Shown: positions 7,853-15,323 of the stretch, piece by piece
How positions within the stretch are numbered: position 1 is the stretch's first letter
Layout of the letters: the number at the start of each line of letters is the position of its first letter
Assembly: GCF_030817275.1 (NCBI RefSeq)
Contig: NZ_JAUSZD010000002.1
Location: 6,572,001 to 6,636,000 of the forward strand
Direction: 5' to 3'
DNA from: Paenibacillus sp. V4I7
Lineage (GTDB): Bacteria > Bacillota > Bacilli > Paenibacillales > NBRC-103111
Length of the DNA stretch: 64,000 nucleotides
Program-made: the position numbers and the translations under genes
The notes under the pieces: model-generated
Databases searched by the model: none
What the model saw: only the letters and a program-made list of their open reading frames with translations
Told to the model about the DNA's origin: nothing

Positions 7853-8650
7853 ATGAACAAAACCCGCAAAACCATTGCTAGCAAGCTGATAAAAACTCGA
7901 ATTGTACTTGGAAATAAGAAATTGCAAAAACACGTGCCCCCCACTCACCCCCTTACTCAAAAACGGTTATCAGCTATGCTGGCGAGGTACGGAATGATAT
8001 ATGTCAAACCCGATGCCGGCTCACTAGGTATAGGCGTGATGCGAGTTGAAAAAAAGGGCGGGATTTACCGCTATCAAAGCGGGGTACGAATATTCACCTT
8101 TCCAACGTTTGAGAAGCTGTTCCAATCCCTACAGAGTCGCTGCGGCAGCAAACGTTATCTCATTCAGAAAGGCATTTACGTCTTGAAGCATGAAGGAAAC
8201 CCTTTCGATTTTCGTGTCATGATTCAGAAAAAGCCTTCCGGTGGGTGGGAATGTACCGGAACAGCTGGGCGTGTCGCTCATCCACGCAAAGCTGTTACCA
8301 ACGGCAGCCAAGGCGGTACTATCTACAAGACCGCTGATCTCATTGAACCCAAGCACGGAAGCGAAGCCACGACTTTGCTTTTGCAAAAGATGAAGCGGCT
8401 AGCAAAGCTAACAGCTGTGCAATTTGGCCGCTCCTATCCTGCCATGAATGAACTCGGAATTGACATCGCCGTCGACCGCAGGTTGAAGCCGTGGATCTTG
8501 GAAGTGAACACGCATCCGGACCCATGTCCGTTCACCAAGCTGGAGGATAAAGCGATCATCCGTAAAATCATCACTTATGCCAAAGCCTATGGCAGGCGGT
8601 ACTGCTTGACTTGCTCCAAGGCGAAGAAGGCACCTAAGCGAAACGAATAA
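7853..8650 (+). CDS. YheC/YheD-family ATP-grasp protein
   Basis: A 265-residue protein of the YheC/YheD family, ATP-grasp proteins reported as spore-coat associated in Bacillus. The N-terminal ATP-grasp part shows IYVKPDAGSLGIGV (about residue 50), the middle DFRVMIQK, and the end the metal/ATP motif ELGIDIAVD...WILEVNTHPDP. It is shorter than the roughly 360-450-residue Bacillus proteins because the N-terminal domain is missing. It starts 210 bp from the divergent adenylation-sbnAB cassette. Functional linkage is possible, since ATP-grasp enzymes form amide bonds, but unproven. AGAGGA precedes the ATG. The substrate is unknown. Confidence 0.8.
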   Translation: MNKTRKTIASKLIKTRIVLGNKKLQKHVPPTHPLTQKRLSAMLARYGMIYVKPDAGSLGIGVMRVEKKGGIYRYQSGVRIFTFPTFEKLFQSLQSRCGSKRYLIQKGIYVLKHEGNPFDFRVMIQKKPSGGWECTGTAGRVAHPRKAVTNGSQGGTIYKTADLIEPKHGSEATTLLLQKMKRLAKLTAVQFGRSYPAMNELGIDIAVDRRLKPWILEVNTHPDPCPFTKLEDKAIIRKIITYAKAYGRRYCLTCSKAKKAPKRNE

Positions 8651-8664
8651 TCATGATGATGTAT

Positions 8665-8711
8665 AAAAAAAGGCCCAGTTCTTGCTTTTTAGCAAGAACT
8701 GGGCCTTTCAA
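8665..8711. terminator. strong bidirectional terminator
   Basis: A perfect 15-bp stem (8671-8685 with 8692-8706) and a 6-nt loop, with an A run on the left and T residues on the right. It serves the yheC/D-like gene and the converging ABC permease. Confidence 0.9.
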
Positions 8712-8718
8712 TTTACTT

Positions 8719-9507
8719 TTATGATCCCGCGCCGCGGTACCGTTTCACGCCAATATTCCAAACCGTAATTCCCAAGATGCTGAAACCAATACCAACAACC
8801 GGTGTCAGCAAGGCGAACCACTTCCAATTCTCTGGATCGATGAAATAAGCAGCCGGATAGAAGCCAACGAATGCAAAAGGCAGAATCCACGTCAAGATCG
8901 TTCGGAGCAATTTATTATAAATCGTTGCTGGATATCGTCCATAATTTTGGATGTTCCAAATCAACGGCAGAATACCTGTCGGCGCATCGGAGAAAAAGGC
9001 CAGCGACGTCAGCGAGATGTATACTCCTGCATAAATGAGAATCGATCCAATCACCAGGACGATAAAGACCAGCGGATCATGCCAATGAAACGGAATGCCA
9101 AGCTTAACCCAGGAGTAGATCATGACGATCATACCCGCCAACGCGCTGAATAGCGAAGATGGACTCAGATTTTCGAGCATCAATTGCCACAGATTGTAGG
9201 CGGGACGCGTCAGGATGCGGTCCATCTCCCCTTTGACAATATAACGTTCACTAAAGCCCCATAAGTTAAAAAAGGTGATGAATATGCCATAAGGAATCAT
9301 AAAATAACCGTAAATGAACAAAATCTCTTCTTGATTCCAGCCGCCAAGCGATTGCGTTTGCAAAAATACGACGAGAATGAAGAATAGATTCAAGCCATTG
9401 AACATCAAGTCGGAAAGAACCTCAATCCAGAAATCGGATCGGTAGGTGAGACGTGTTTTCATGTAATTCTTCAAGTATTCCACAACTAGGGAGATATAGA
9501 ACTTCAT
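8719..9507 (-). CDS. ABC-2 type permease (COG3694-like)
   Basis: A 262-residue integral membrane protein with about six hydrophobic segments, resembling the ABC-2 permease subunit that pairs with a second permease and a COG4586-type ATPase. A GGGGGG ribosome binding site precedes the ATG at 9507, and only 3 nt separate it from the upstream permease gene. It is the third gene of an ATPase-permease-permease operon. Such systems are widespread in Bacillales, with no firmly established substrate that I know of. Confidence 0.82.
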   Translation of the reverse strand: MKFYISLVVEYLKNYMKTRLTYRSDFWIEVLSDLMFNGLNLFFILVVFLQTQSLGGWNQEEILFIYGYFMIPYGIFITFFNLWGFSERYIVKGEMDRILTRPAYNLWQLMLENLSPSSLFSALAGMIVMIYSWVKLGIPFHWHDPLVFIVLVIGSILIYAGVYISLTSLAFFSDAPTGILPLIWNIQNYGRYPATIYNKLLRTILTWILPFAFVGFYPAAYFIDPENWKWFALLTPVVGIGFSILGITVWNIGVKRYRGAGS

Positions 9508-9510
9508 CTG

Positions 9511-10305
9511 CTAACCCCCCTGTACGAAAAGACGCGTTTTGGATTTAATCCACAGGACATAGATCGGAATAATTAAAAGCAGGAACCACAACACTTGGAC
9601 ACCAAGGTTTTGGAATATCGCGATACCTGTAATTTTGCCTGTGAAGACAGCGCTCGGTAAGTAAGTAATCGCTTGAAAAGGCAGCCACTCTAAGACCGAT
9701 TTAGACCATCCTGGGAAAAAGGAGATAGGAATAATTAAACCGGAGAACAGGTCAACCGCAACGCGTTTCATACGCATAAGTCCTTCGTTATTTTCCAAGA
9801 AAAAAGCGAATAAGCCCGTAATGATATTAATCTGGGTATTAATCAGAAAGCTGAAAAATAGCATCACGAAGTAGATAACCCACAAGCTTGGATCGGTTGG
9901 GAACTCAATCGGCAAGAGAAGCCATATGAAGATCATTCCAGGTGTTGTGAAGAGAAGCAGACGGAATACGCCTTCACCCAGTCCCTGCATCATTTTTACA
10001 AAAACGTAGTTATAAGGACGAATGAATTGGATGGCCACACTGCCATCACGAATTTCACTGGCAATTTCACGATCTAAGTTATTGAAGTAAAAAGCGCGCC
10101 CCATCCAGGAAATCGCCACATAAGTCGTCATCTGACCTAGCGTCAGGCCACCAATCATAGCTTGCTCACCATAAATCGCTTTATATACAAAATAATAGGA
10201 ACCAATATTGAGTGCATAGATCAAAATGCCGCTGTAGTAATTAACACGGTAAGCAAGCATCATCAGGAAGCGCATGCGAATAACTTCTAAATAAGCATTA
10301 AACAT
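9511..10305 (-). CDS. ABC-2 type permease (COG4587-like)
   Basis: A 264-residue membrane protein with six predicted helices. The N-terminal half includes a conserved-looking segment around EIASEIRDGSVAIQ, typical of this permease class. Its start overlaps the ATPase stop codon by 8 nt, showing translational coupling. With the following permease it would form a heterodimeric channel driven by the upstream ATPase. The exported molecule is not evident. Confidence 0.82.
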   Translation of the reverse strand: MFNAYLEVIRMRFLMMLAYRVNYYSGILIYALNIGSYYFVYKAIYGEQAMIGGLTLGQMTTYVAISWMGRAFYFNNLDREIASEIRDGSVAIQFIRPYNYVFVKMMQGLGEGVFRLLLFTTPGMIFIWLLLPIEFPTDPSLWVIYFVMLFFSFLINTQINIITGLFAFFLENNEGLMRMKRVAVDLFSGLIIPISFFPGWSKSVLEWLPFQAITYLPSAVFTGKITGIAIFQNLGVQVLWFLLLIIPIYVLWIKSKTRLFVQGG

Positions 10306-11353
10306 GGGACGCGACTCCCTCTGGCTGCTTCACATCCTCTGGGCGTTTCACATCGGCTGATCCGGCTTTATAAATTTCACGGACGATATCATCTGTGTTG
10401 GTTTCATTGATTTTGATATCTTGAATTTGCAAAACACCAACGACACGGCTAAGCACCTCAGAAACATTGGCACGTTCGTGCGGTATGAACACTTTGGCGG
10501 ACAGCTCATTTTCAAGCTGCCAAGCAACATCTAGACCTCGCGTAAGCTCTTGAAGACGAGCTAAAGTCGTTTGATGCTCAAATTGCAGCACGACTTCCTT
10601 GCCTTTGCCCCATTTCACCTTCAGTTCTTCGAGTCCGCCATCATAAATAATTCGGCCATCATCGAGCATGATAACACGGGAACACAATGCTTCAATATCC
10701 TGCAGGTCATGCGTTGTAAGCAAGATCGTCGTTTCGTAGCGCTGATTAAGCGATTTGAGAAATTCGCGAATTTCTGTTTTCACTACGATATCTAGACCAA
10801 TGGTCGGTTCATCGAGGAACAGAATCGCTGGATTATGAATAAGGGAAGCGGCTAACTCACAGCGCATCCGCTGACCTAGACTTAGCTTACGAACGGGACG
10901 TGATAGCAAATCAGATAGTTGGAGACGATCGACGAGCTCGTCTAGACGCTTTTTGTAATCGGCTTCTGATACGCGATACACCTTTTTCAATAGTTGAAAC
11001 GATTCTACGACACCAATATCCCACCAGAGCTGACTGCGTTGACCGAAAACAACACCGATTCCGGCTACGAATTTCTCACGCTCTTTAAATGGAACGAAAC
11101 CATTGACCTTGATATGTCCTGATGTGGGAACTAGAATCCCCGTCAGCATTTTGATGGTAGTAGACTTGCCAGCTCCATTTTCACCTATATATCCACAAAT
11201 TTCGCCCTTAGGAATTTGAAAGCTAATATCTTTCACAGCTGTAATTTGCTTATATTCTCTCTGAAATAAATCTTGAAATGCGCCCTTTAAACCCCCGCGG
11301 CTCTGCTGAACTTGAAATTCCTTGCGCAGATCTTGAACATCAATCGCTAACAT
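10298..11353 (-). CDS. ABC-2 transporter ATPase (COG4586-like)
   Basis: A 351-residue ATP-binding subunit. Walker A is GENGAGKST near residue 60, the signature LSLGQRMRCELA near residue 158, and Walker B ILFLDEPTIGLD near residue 178, followed by the H-loop TTHDLQD. The extra C-terminal domain of about 100 residues is usual for this class. GGGGG lies upstream of the ATG at 11353. It is first in the operon with two permeases, diverging from the LCP gene. Confidence 0.88.
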   Translation of the reverse strand: MLAIDVQDLRKEFQVQQSRGGLKGAFQDLFQREYKQITAVKDISFQIPKGEICGYIGENGAGKSTTIKMLTGILVPTSGHIKVNGFVPFKEREKFVAGIGVVFGQRSQLWWDIGVVESFQLLKKVYRVSEADYKKRLDELVDRLQLSDLLSRPVRKLSLGQRMRCELAASLIHNPAILFLDEPTIGLDIVVKTEIREFLKSLNQRYETTILLTTHDLQDIEALCSRVIMLDDGRIIYDGGLEELKVKWGKGKEVVLQFEHQTTLARLQELTRGLDVAWQLENELSAKVFIPHERANVSEVLSRVVGVLQIQDIKINETNTDDIVREIYKAGSADVKRPEDVKQPEGVASHV

Positions 11354-11541
11354 GAACTTACCCCCTGTCTGTGTAGACTCGGCTACATTTTATGGCAAAA
11401 ATCGCCGTAACTTGCTATCGAAGTTTCATAACCTCTATAATATGGATCATAAAGATGAATTGTACAACACACTCATGATACATGAATTCTGTAAGAAAAA
11501 AAAGTACAGATTACCTCTACCTACGAAAGGAGCGCAGAACC

Positions 11542-12576
11542 TTGAGAGTCATAAAACGAACCTTGCTCCTGATCGGCTTGCTGCTTATGGTAGTAGCTGG
11601 TTATTATTCTTATTCTTTCTATAATTTCGCGAACAATATCTCCCATAATTCGAACAATCCACAAGGCAGTGGTAACATGATTGCCCAGAATATTAAAGAT
11701 AAAGGGGATAAATTCACCCCACCTAAATGGGAAGGCAAACAGCGAGTCAACATTTTGCTTCTAGGCGGAGATTCGCGCGGGATGACGAAAAATGAGCTGC
11801 CCCGCTCAGACAGTATAATGCTAGCTTCGATTGATCCCGTAACCAAGAAAGCTCACCTATTCTCTATCCTTAGAGATACATATGTGAAGATCCCAGGTGA
11901 AGGCGAAGATCGTATCAACACAGCCATTACATCAGGCGGTCCGAATTTAGCGATGAAAACGGTCAGCGATTTGCTCGGTATCCCTATTCAGTACTATGTT
12001 TATACCGACTTTAAAGGATTCATGGCACTTATTGACGCCGTTGGCGGGATTGATATTGACGTCGAGAAAGATATGAAATATTCGGACTCGGAAGATGATC
12101 ATGTCTATGATATTAATTTGAAAAAAGGGCTTCAGCATCTCGATGGCAAAACAGCTTTGCAGTATGTACGCTTTCGACACGATGCTTTGTCCGACTTCTC
12201 GCGTACAGAACGTCAGAGGAAGTTCTTAACTGCGGTCGCACAAAAAATGCAAACAACCTCTTCCCTAATTAAGCTGCCAAGAATTCTAAATGCCATTGAT
12301 CCTTATATCGATACGAACCTCAGTGTGACGGATATGCTGAAGCTTGGAGGTCTTGGTTTTGAGGCGAAAGCGGACGGAATCGTCAGCTCCCAATTGCCGC
12401 CAACCGAGCTGCTGATTGAAAAAAATGTCCGCGGCGCAGCTGTCATTACGGCGAACAAAGAGAAACTGCAGCTTTATGTGAAGAACCTCTTTGCAGGGAA
12501 TGCTGAGGCTGACTCTGGCCCTACGAAGCCATCGCCTTCGCCTACACCGAAGTCTGCGGTGAAGACGACGAAGTGA
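11542..12576 (+). CDS. LytR-CpsA-Psr (LCP) family cell-wall glycopolymer transferase
   Basis: A 344-residue membrane-anchored LCP protein. LCP enzymes transfer lipid-linked glycopolymers such as teichoic acid or capsule to peptidoglycan outside the membrane. One N-terminal membrane helix (residues 5-25) is followed by the LCP core with NILLLGGDSRG, RSDSIMLASID, the RDTYV arginine region and YVRFRHDALSDFSRTERQ. The tail is Pro/Ser/Thr/Lys-rich. The open frame begins at 11482, but AAAGGAG at 11526-11532 points to the TTG at 11542 as the true start. The target polymer is unknown. Confidence 0.88.
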   Translation: MRVIKRTLLLIGLLLMVVAGYYSYSFYNFANNISHNSNNPQGSGNMIAQNIKDKGDKFTPPKWEGKQRVNILLLGGDSRGMTKNELPRSDSIMLASIDPVTKKAHLFSILRDTYVKIPGEGEDRINTAITSGGPNLAMKTVSDLLGIPIQYYVYTDFKGFMALIDAVGGIDIDVEKDMKYSDSEDDHVYDINLKKGLQHLDGKTALQYVRFRHDALSDFSRTERQRKFLTAVAQKMQTTSSLIKLPRILNAIDPYIDTNLSVTDMLKLGGLGFEAKADGIVSSQLPPTELLIEKNVRGAAVITANKEKLQLYVKNLFAGNAEADSGPTKPSPSPTPKSAVKTTK

Positions 12577-12593
12577 ATCAATTGAGATTATAT

Positions 12594-12641
12594 GCCTCTA
12601 CTTGACTAAAGGGCTTAGGGCCCTTCGAGTAGGGGCTTTTT
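12594..12641 (+). terminator. Rho-independent terminator after the LCP gene
   Basis: GCCTCTACTT (12594-12603) pairs with GAGTAGGGGC (12627-12636), with an inner GGGC/GCCC stem and a following T5 run. Confidence 0.8.
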
Positions 12642-12686
12642 GTAAGACGATAAACGACTACATAGCGTAAAGGAATGATTCTTCTC

Positions 12687-14033
12687 ATGGAACGCAAACT
12701 ATCCGAACAGTTATATCAAGAAGCACTAAAACATATCGTTGGCGGCGTTAACAGCCCTTCCCGCTCATTCAAAGCCGTCGGCGGCGGCGCGCCTGTCTTC
12801 ATGAAGCGTGGCCAAGGCGCATACTTCTGGGATGTGGACGGGAATCGCTTCATTGACTACCTCGCCGCCTATGGCCCTATCATTACCGGTCACGCGCATC
12901 CGCACGTGACCGAGGCGATTTGCCGCGCCGCACAGAACGGCACGCTGTACGGCACACCGACCGAACTCGAGATCGAGTTCGCCAAGATGCTGAAGTCGGC
13001 GATTCCCTCGCTCGACAAAGTGCGCTTCGTCAACTCCGGCACAGAGGCCGTGATGACGACAATTCGCGTGGCGCGCGCCTTCACGAAGCGCACCAAGATC
13101 ATTAAGTTCGCCGGGTGCTACCATGGCCACTCGGATCTAGTGCTGGTAGCGGCCGGCTCCGGGCCGTCCACACTTGGCACGCCGGACAGCGCGGGCGTGC
13201 CCGCGAGCATCGCGCAAGAGGTCATTACGGTGCCGTTCAACGACATTCCGGCACTCGAGGCCGCGCTTGCGCGTTGGGGTGAAGAGATCGCCGCGGTGAT
13301 GGTGGAGCCCATCGTCGGCAACTTCGGCATGGTCATGCCCCATGCCGGCTACCTCGAGCAGCTCTGCGCTGCTGCTCGCAGACACGGTGCCCTCGTCATC
13401 TACGACGAGGTCATCACGGCTTTCCGCTTCCATTATGGAGCGGCACAGACCTACCCCGGCCTCCCACTTGTGGAGGGCGGTACTTCCGAGGCGGCGGCGC
13501 GCTTCGCCGCCGTGGAGCCGGACCTTACGGCCCTCGGCAAAGTGATCGGCGGCGGGCTGCCGATCGGTGCCTACGGGGGTCGCAAGGCCGTGATGGAGCA
13601 GGTCGCTCCGCTCGGACCTGCTTATCAAGCAGGCACGATGGCGGGGAACCCCGCCTCCATCTCGGCCGGCATCGCCTGCTTGGAGGTGCTCCAGCAGGCT
13701 GGAGTCTATGCCAAGCTCGAGCAGCTTGGCACAACACTTGCGGGCGGCATCGCAGAATCCGCCGCAAGGCATGGTATCGCCTTGACGCTTAATCGCATCG
13801 GCGGCGCCTTCTCCACCCACTTCTGTGACCATCCCATCACGAATTTTGACGAAGCACAGGATACCGACGGCGAACGCTTCGCTGATTTCTTCAGACTTAT
13901 GCTGGAGCAAGGTATTAACCTCGCTCCATCGAAATATGAGGCGTGGTTCATGACCATCGCCCATACGGATGACGACATTGCGCAGACGCTCGATGCTGTT
14001 GATCAAGCTTTCAAAACTATGAAAACTCGCTAG
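12687..14033 (+). CDS. hemL: glutamate-1-semialdehyde 2,1-aminomutase
   Basis: A 448-residue PLP enzyme converting glutamate-1-semialdehyde to 5-aminolevulinate in tetrapyrrole synthesis. Family features include [10 protein letters not shown] at the N terminus, VNSGTEA, CYHGHSD, the DEVITAFR aspartate and the PLP lysine in [17 protein letters not shown] short insertion rich in Gly, Glu and Ala (after YPGLPL) is unusual. The open frame starts at 12675, but AAAGGA lies 11 nt before the ATG at 12687, whereas it abuts the earlier ATG. The gene is markedly GC-rich, especially at third positions, compared with its neighbours. No other haem genes are adjacent, so it may be the second HemL (GsaB-type) paralogue seen in many Bacillales. 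Confidence 0.9.
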   Translation: MERKLSEQLYQEALKHIVGGVNSPSRSFKAVGGGAPVFMKRGQGAYFWDVDGNRFIDYLAAYGPIITGHAHPHVTEAICRAAQNGTLYGTPTELEIEFAKMLKSAIPSLDKVRFVNSGTEAVMTTIRVARAFTKRTKIIKFAGCYHGHSDLVLVAAGSGPSTLGTPDSAGVPASIAQEVITVPFNDIPALEAALARWGEEIAAVMVEPIVGNFGMVMPHAGYLEQLCAAARRHGALVIYDEVITAFRFHYGAAQTYPGLPLVEGGTSEAAARFAAVEPDLTALGKVIGGGLPIGAYGGRKAVMEQVAPLGPAYQAGTMAGNPASISAGIACLEVLQQAGVYAKLEQLGTTLAGGIAESAARHGIALTLNRIGGAFSTHFCDHPITNFDEAQDTDGERFADFFRLMLEQGINLAPSKYEAWFMTIAHTDDDIAQTLDAVDQAFKTMKTR

Positions 14034-14054
14034 AATAACTTCTCATGTTTATCT

Positions 14055-14385
14055 GTTACGCGTTAGGTGTTATTGGTCAGATGTTACAGATTAGATGATA
14101 TGAGTTAGGTGTTAGGTGTTAGGTGTTAGGTATTAGGTATTAGGGGTTATTGGTTATGGGTTATGAGTTATGAGTTATGAGTTATGAGTTATGAGTTAGG
14201 GTTTTGGGTTTTGGGTTATAGTTATGGGTTATGGGTTAAGTGTCATTGGTTAAGTGTCATTGGTTAAGTATTACTGGTTTGAGGTTTCAAGTTATTTTAA
14301 TTACTATGTGTTAAGTGTTATTGGTTAGATGCCACGGGTTAGATGTTACCAACTAGCTGTTCTAGTTGGATGTTACGGGTTACGC
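14055..14385. repeat. degenerate heptanucleotide array, unit GTTANNN
   Basis: About 45 consecutive 7-nt units, most starting GTTA (GTTAGGT, GTTATGA, GTTATGG, GTTAAGT and others). Phase is kept without a break for 23 units (14055-14215). After a 5-nt unit it resumes for 12 units (14221-14304), then 8 (14310-14365) and 2 (14372-14385). Four exact GTTAGGT units lie at 14104-14131 and five exact GTTATGA units at 14160-14194. No ORF or promoter is seen inside. Confidence 0.9.
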
Positions 14386-14430
14386 AAATTAGGACAAAAC
14401 TATCGAATTGTATGAACCCACCCAAGCTTC

Positions 14431-14552
14431 CATTGGACAAAATATAATGAAATCGACTTAAACACCCTAAAATTCACACTTCCATTGGAAAATATCCAAT
14501 CAAATCTGTGATTCCCTACTTTTTAAGGCAATTCCATTGGATTTTATCCAAT
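14431..14552. repeat. 52-bp-spaced repeat with ATTGGA...TCCAAT core (copy A)
   Basis: CATTGGA recurs at 14431, 14483 and 14535, exactly 52 nt apart. The second and third copies contain inverted repeats, ATTGGAAAATATCCAAT (from 14484) and ATTGGATTTTATCCAAT (from 14536). The sequence between cores is diverged. A related array lies at 53374-53562. Confidence 0.75.
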
Positions 14553-14582
14553 AGAACCACTTTATCCCCATGACCAATAGCT

Positions 14583-14738
14583 GCTCTAGCTCTCCAACCA
14601 AGGTCTCGGTCTCAGTCTGGGCTGGTTCTGGTTCTGGTTCTTGCTCTTCCTCTAGCTCTAGCTCTTGCTCTTGCTCTTGCTCTTGCTCTTGCTCTAGCTT
14701 TTGCCCTTGCCCTGGCTCTAGCTCTAGCTCTAGCTCTA
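14583..14738. repeat. degenerate hexanucleotide array, unit GCTCTN
   Basis: About 25 six-nt units, mainly GCTCTA and GCTCTT, with variants GTTCTG, GTCTCG and GCCCTT, and with two phase breaks near 14595-14623. Four GCTCTT units followed by further GCTCTA units form the regular centre and right end. A Ser/Cys-only reading frame crosses it but has no ribosome binding site. Confidence 0.85.
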
Positions 14739-14739
14739 A

Positions 14740-15270
14740 CGGTCATCATATTTCACAATCTCAACAACTTTCATAAGCTTAAACAACTCCAACTTCTACC
14801 ACTACATGTCCCAGAAACGAACTATGATCCTATATGGATTGTAGTTCGTTCGTATTTTAAGAGTACCCCAAGCCATGAGAAATATGGTTTTATTCACCAG
14901 TATGCAAAAAAGGTAACGCTTACATTTGCGATTTCGATCTGCAACTATTGTCGGATGAACTTTTTCATGCTATTCTAAGATTACTTTTACCCTTTTCGCG
15001 AAATGTCTTGTTTTCACAGTATTTTCCTAGAAATTTAGGGCATGATTTACAAATTCTTTGCCGATTTTTGTGTGTAATGCCTTACTTTAAGACGGGTCGA
15101 TTAGAGCCTCATTTCGAGGGGATTATTTCCTTGAAATTGGTATGCTATTCAATAATATTGCATTTTTATTCACATTCTTGCATATTTCGGTTTTGACCCC
15201 TTTGTGGGTATTTCCTTGAAAATGCTAGGGTTGCGGGCTCATTAATGCCAGAATGCAAGAAGCGTAGTGC
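14740..15270. other. non-coding stretch before the glutamate synthase leader
   Basis: I see no supported gene here. An 82-codon open frame at 14948-15196 lacks a ribosome binding site and protein-like composition. TTGACC at 15193-15198 could be a -35 element for gltB, but no convincing -10 follows at normal spacing. Confidence 0.5.
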
Positions 15271-15285
15271 AAGAGGAGTTTAAAT

Positions 15286-15300
15286 ATGTATGGGAGGTGA
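15286..15300 (+). CDS. four-codon upstream ORF (MYGR) in the glutamate synthase leader
   Basis: GAGGAG at 15273-15278 is 7 nt before ATG at 15286, and the frame ATG TAT GGG AGG TGA closes at 15300. Its last three codons are also the Shine-Dalgarno sequence of the downstream gene. Translation of this mini-ORF would occupy that site, so it may tune or couple glutamate synthase expression. A second frame from ATG 15290 runs 13 codons across the gltB start. No experimental support is visible. Confidence 0.45.
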   Translation: MYGR

Positions 15301-15323
15301 CGGTCAGGCGACTGACCTGAGCA
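15292..15323 (+). promoter_or_regulatory. Shine-Dalgarno separated from the start codon by a GNRA hairpin
   Basis: GGGAGGTGA (15292-15300) is 23 nt from the ATG at 15324, too far for normal initiation. Between them is GGTCAG-GCGA-CTGACC (15302-15317), a perfect 6-bp stem closed by a GNRA-type tetraloop. Folding leaves about 7 unpaired nt between the Shine-Dalgarno and the ATG. An in-frame TGA at 15318-15320 excludes an upstream start. Confidence 0.6.

Noticed and set aside
13137-14006. 289-codon ORF antisense to hemL
   Set aside because: Shadow of a GC-rich gene; composition is not protein-like and it lacks a start signal.
14570-14776. 68-codon ORF rich in Ser and Cys
   Set aside because: It is the translation of the hexanucleotide array, with no ribosome binding site.
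14948-15196. 82-codon ORF before the glutamate synthase gene
   Set aside because: No ribosome binding site and no recognisable features; probably chance.
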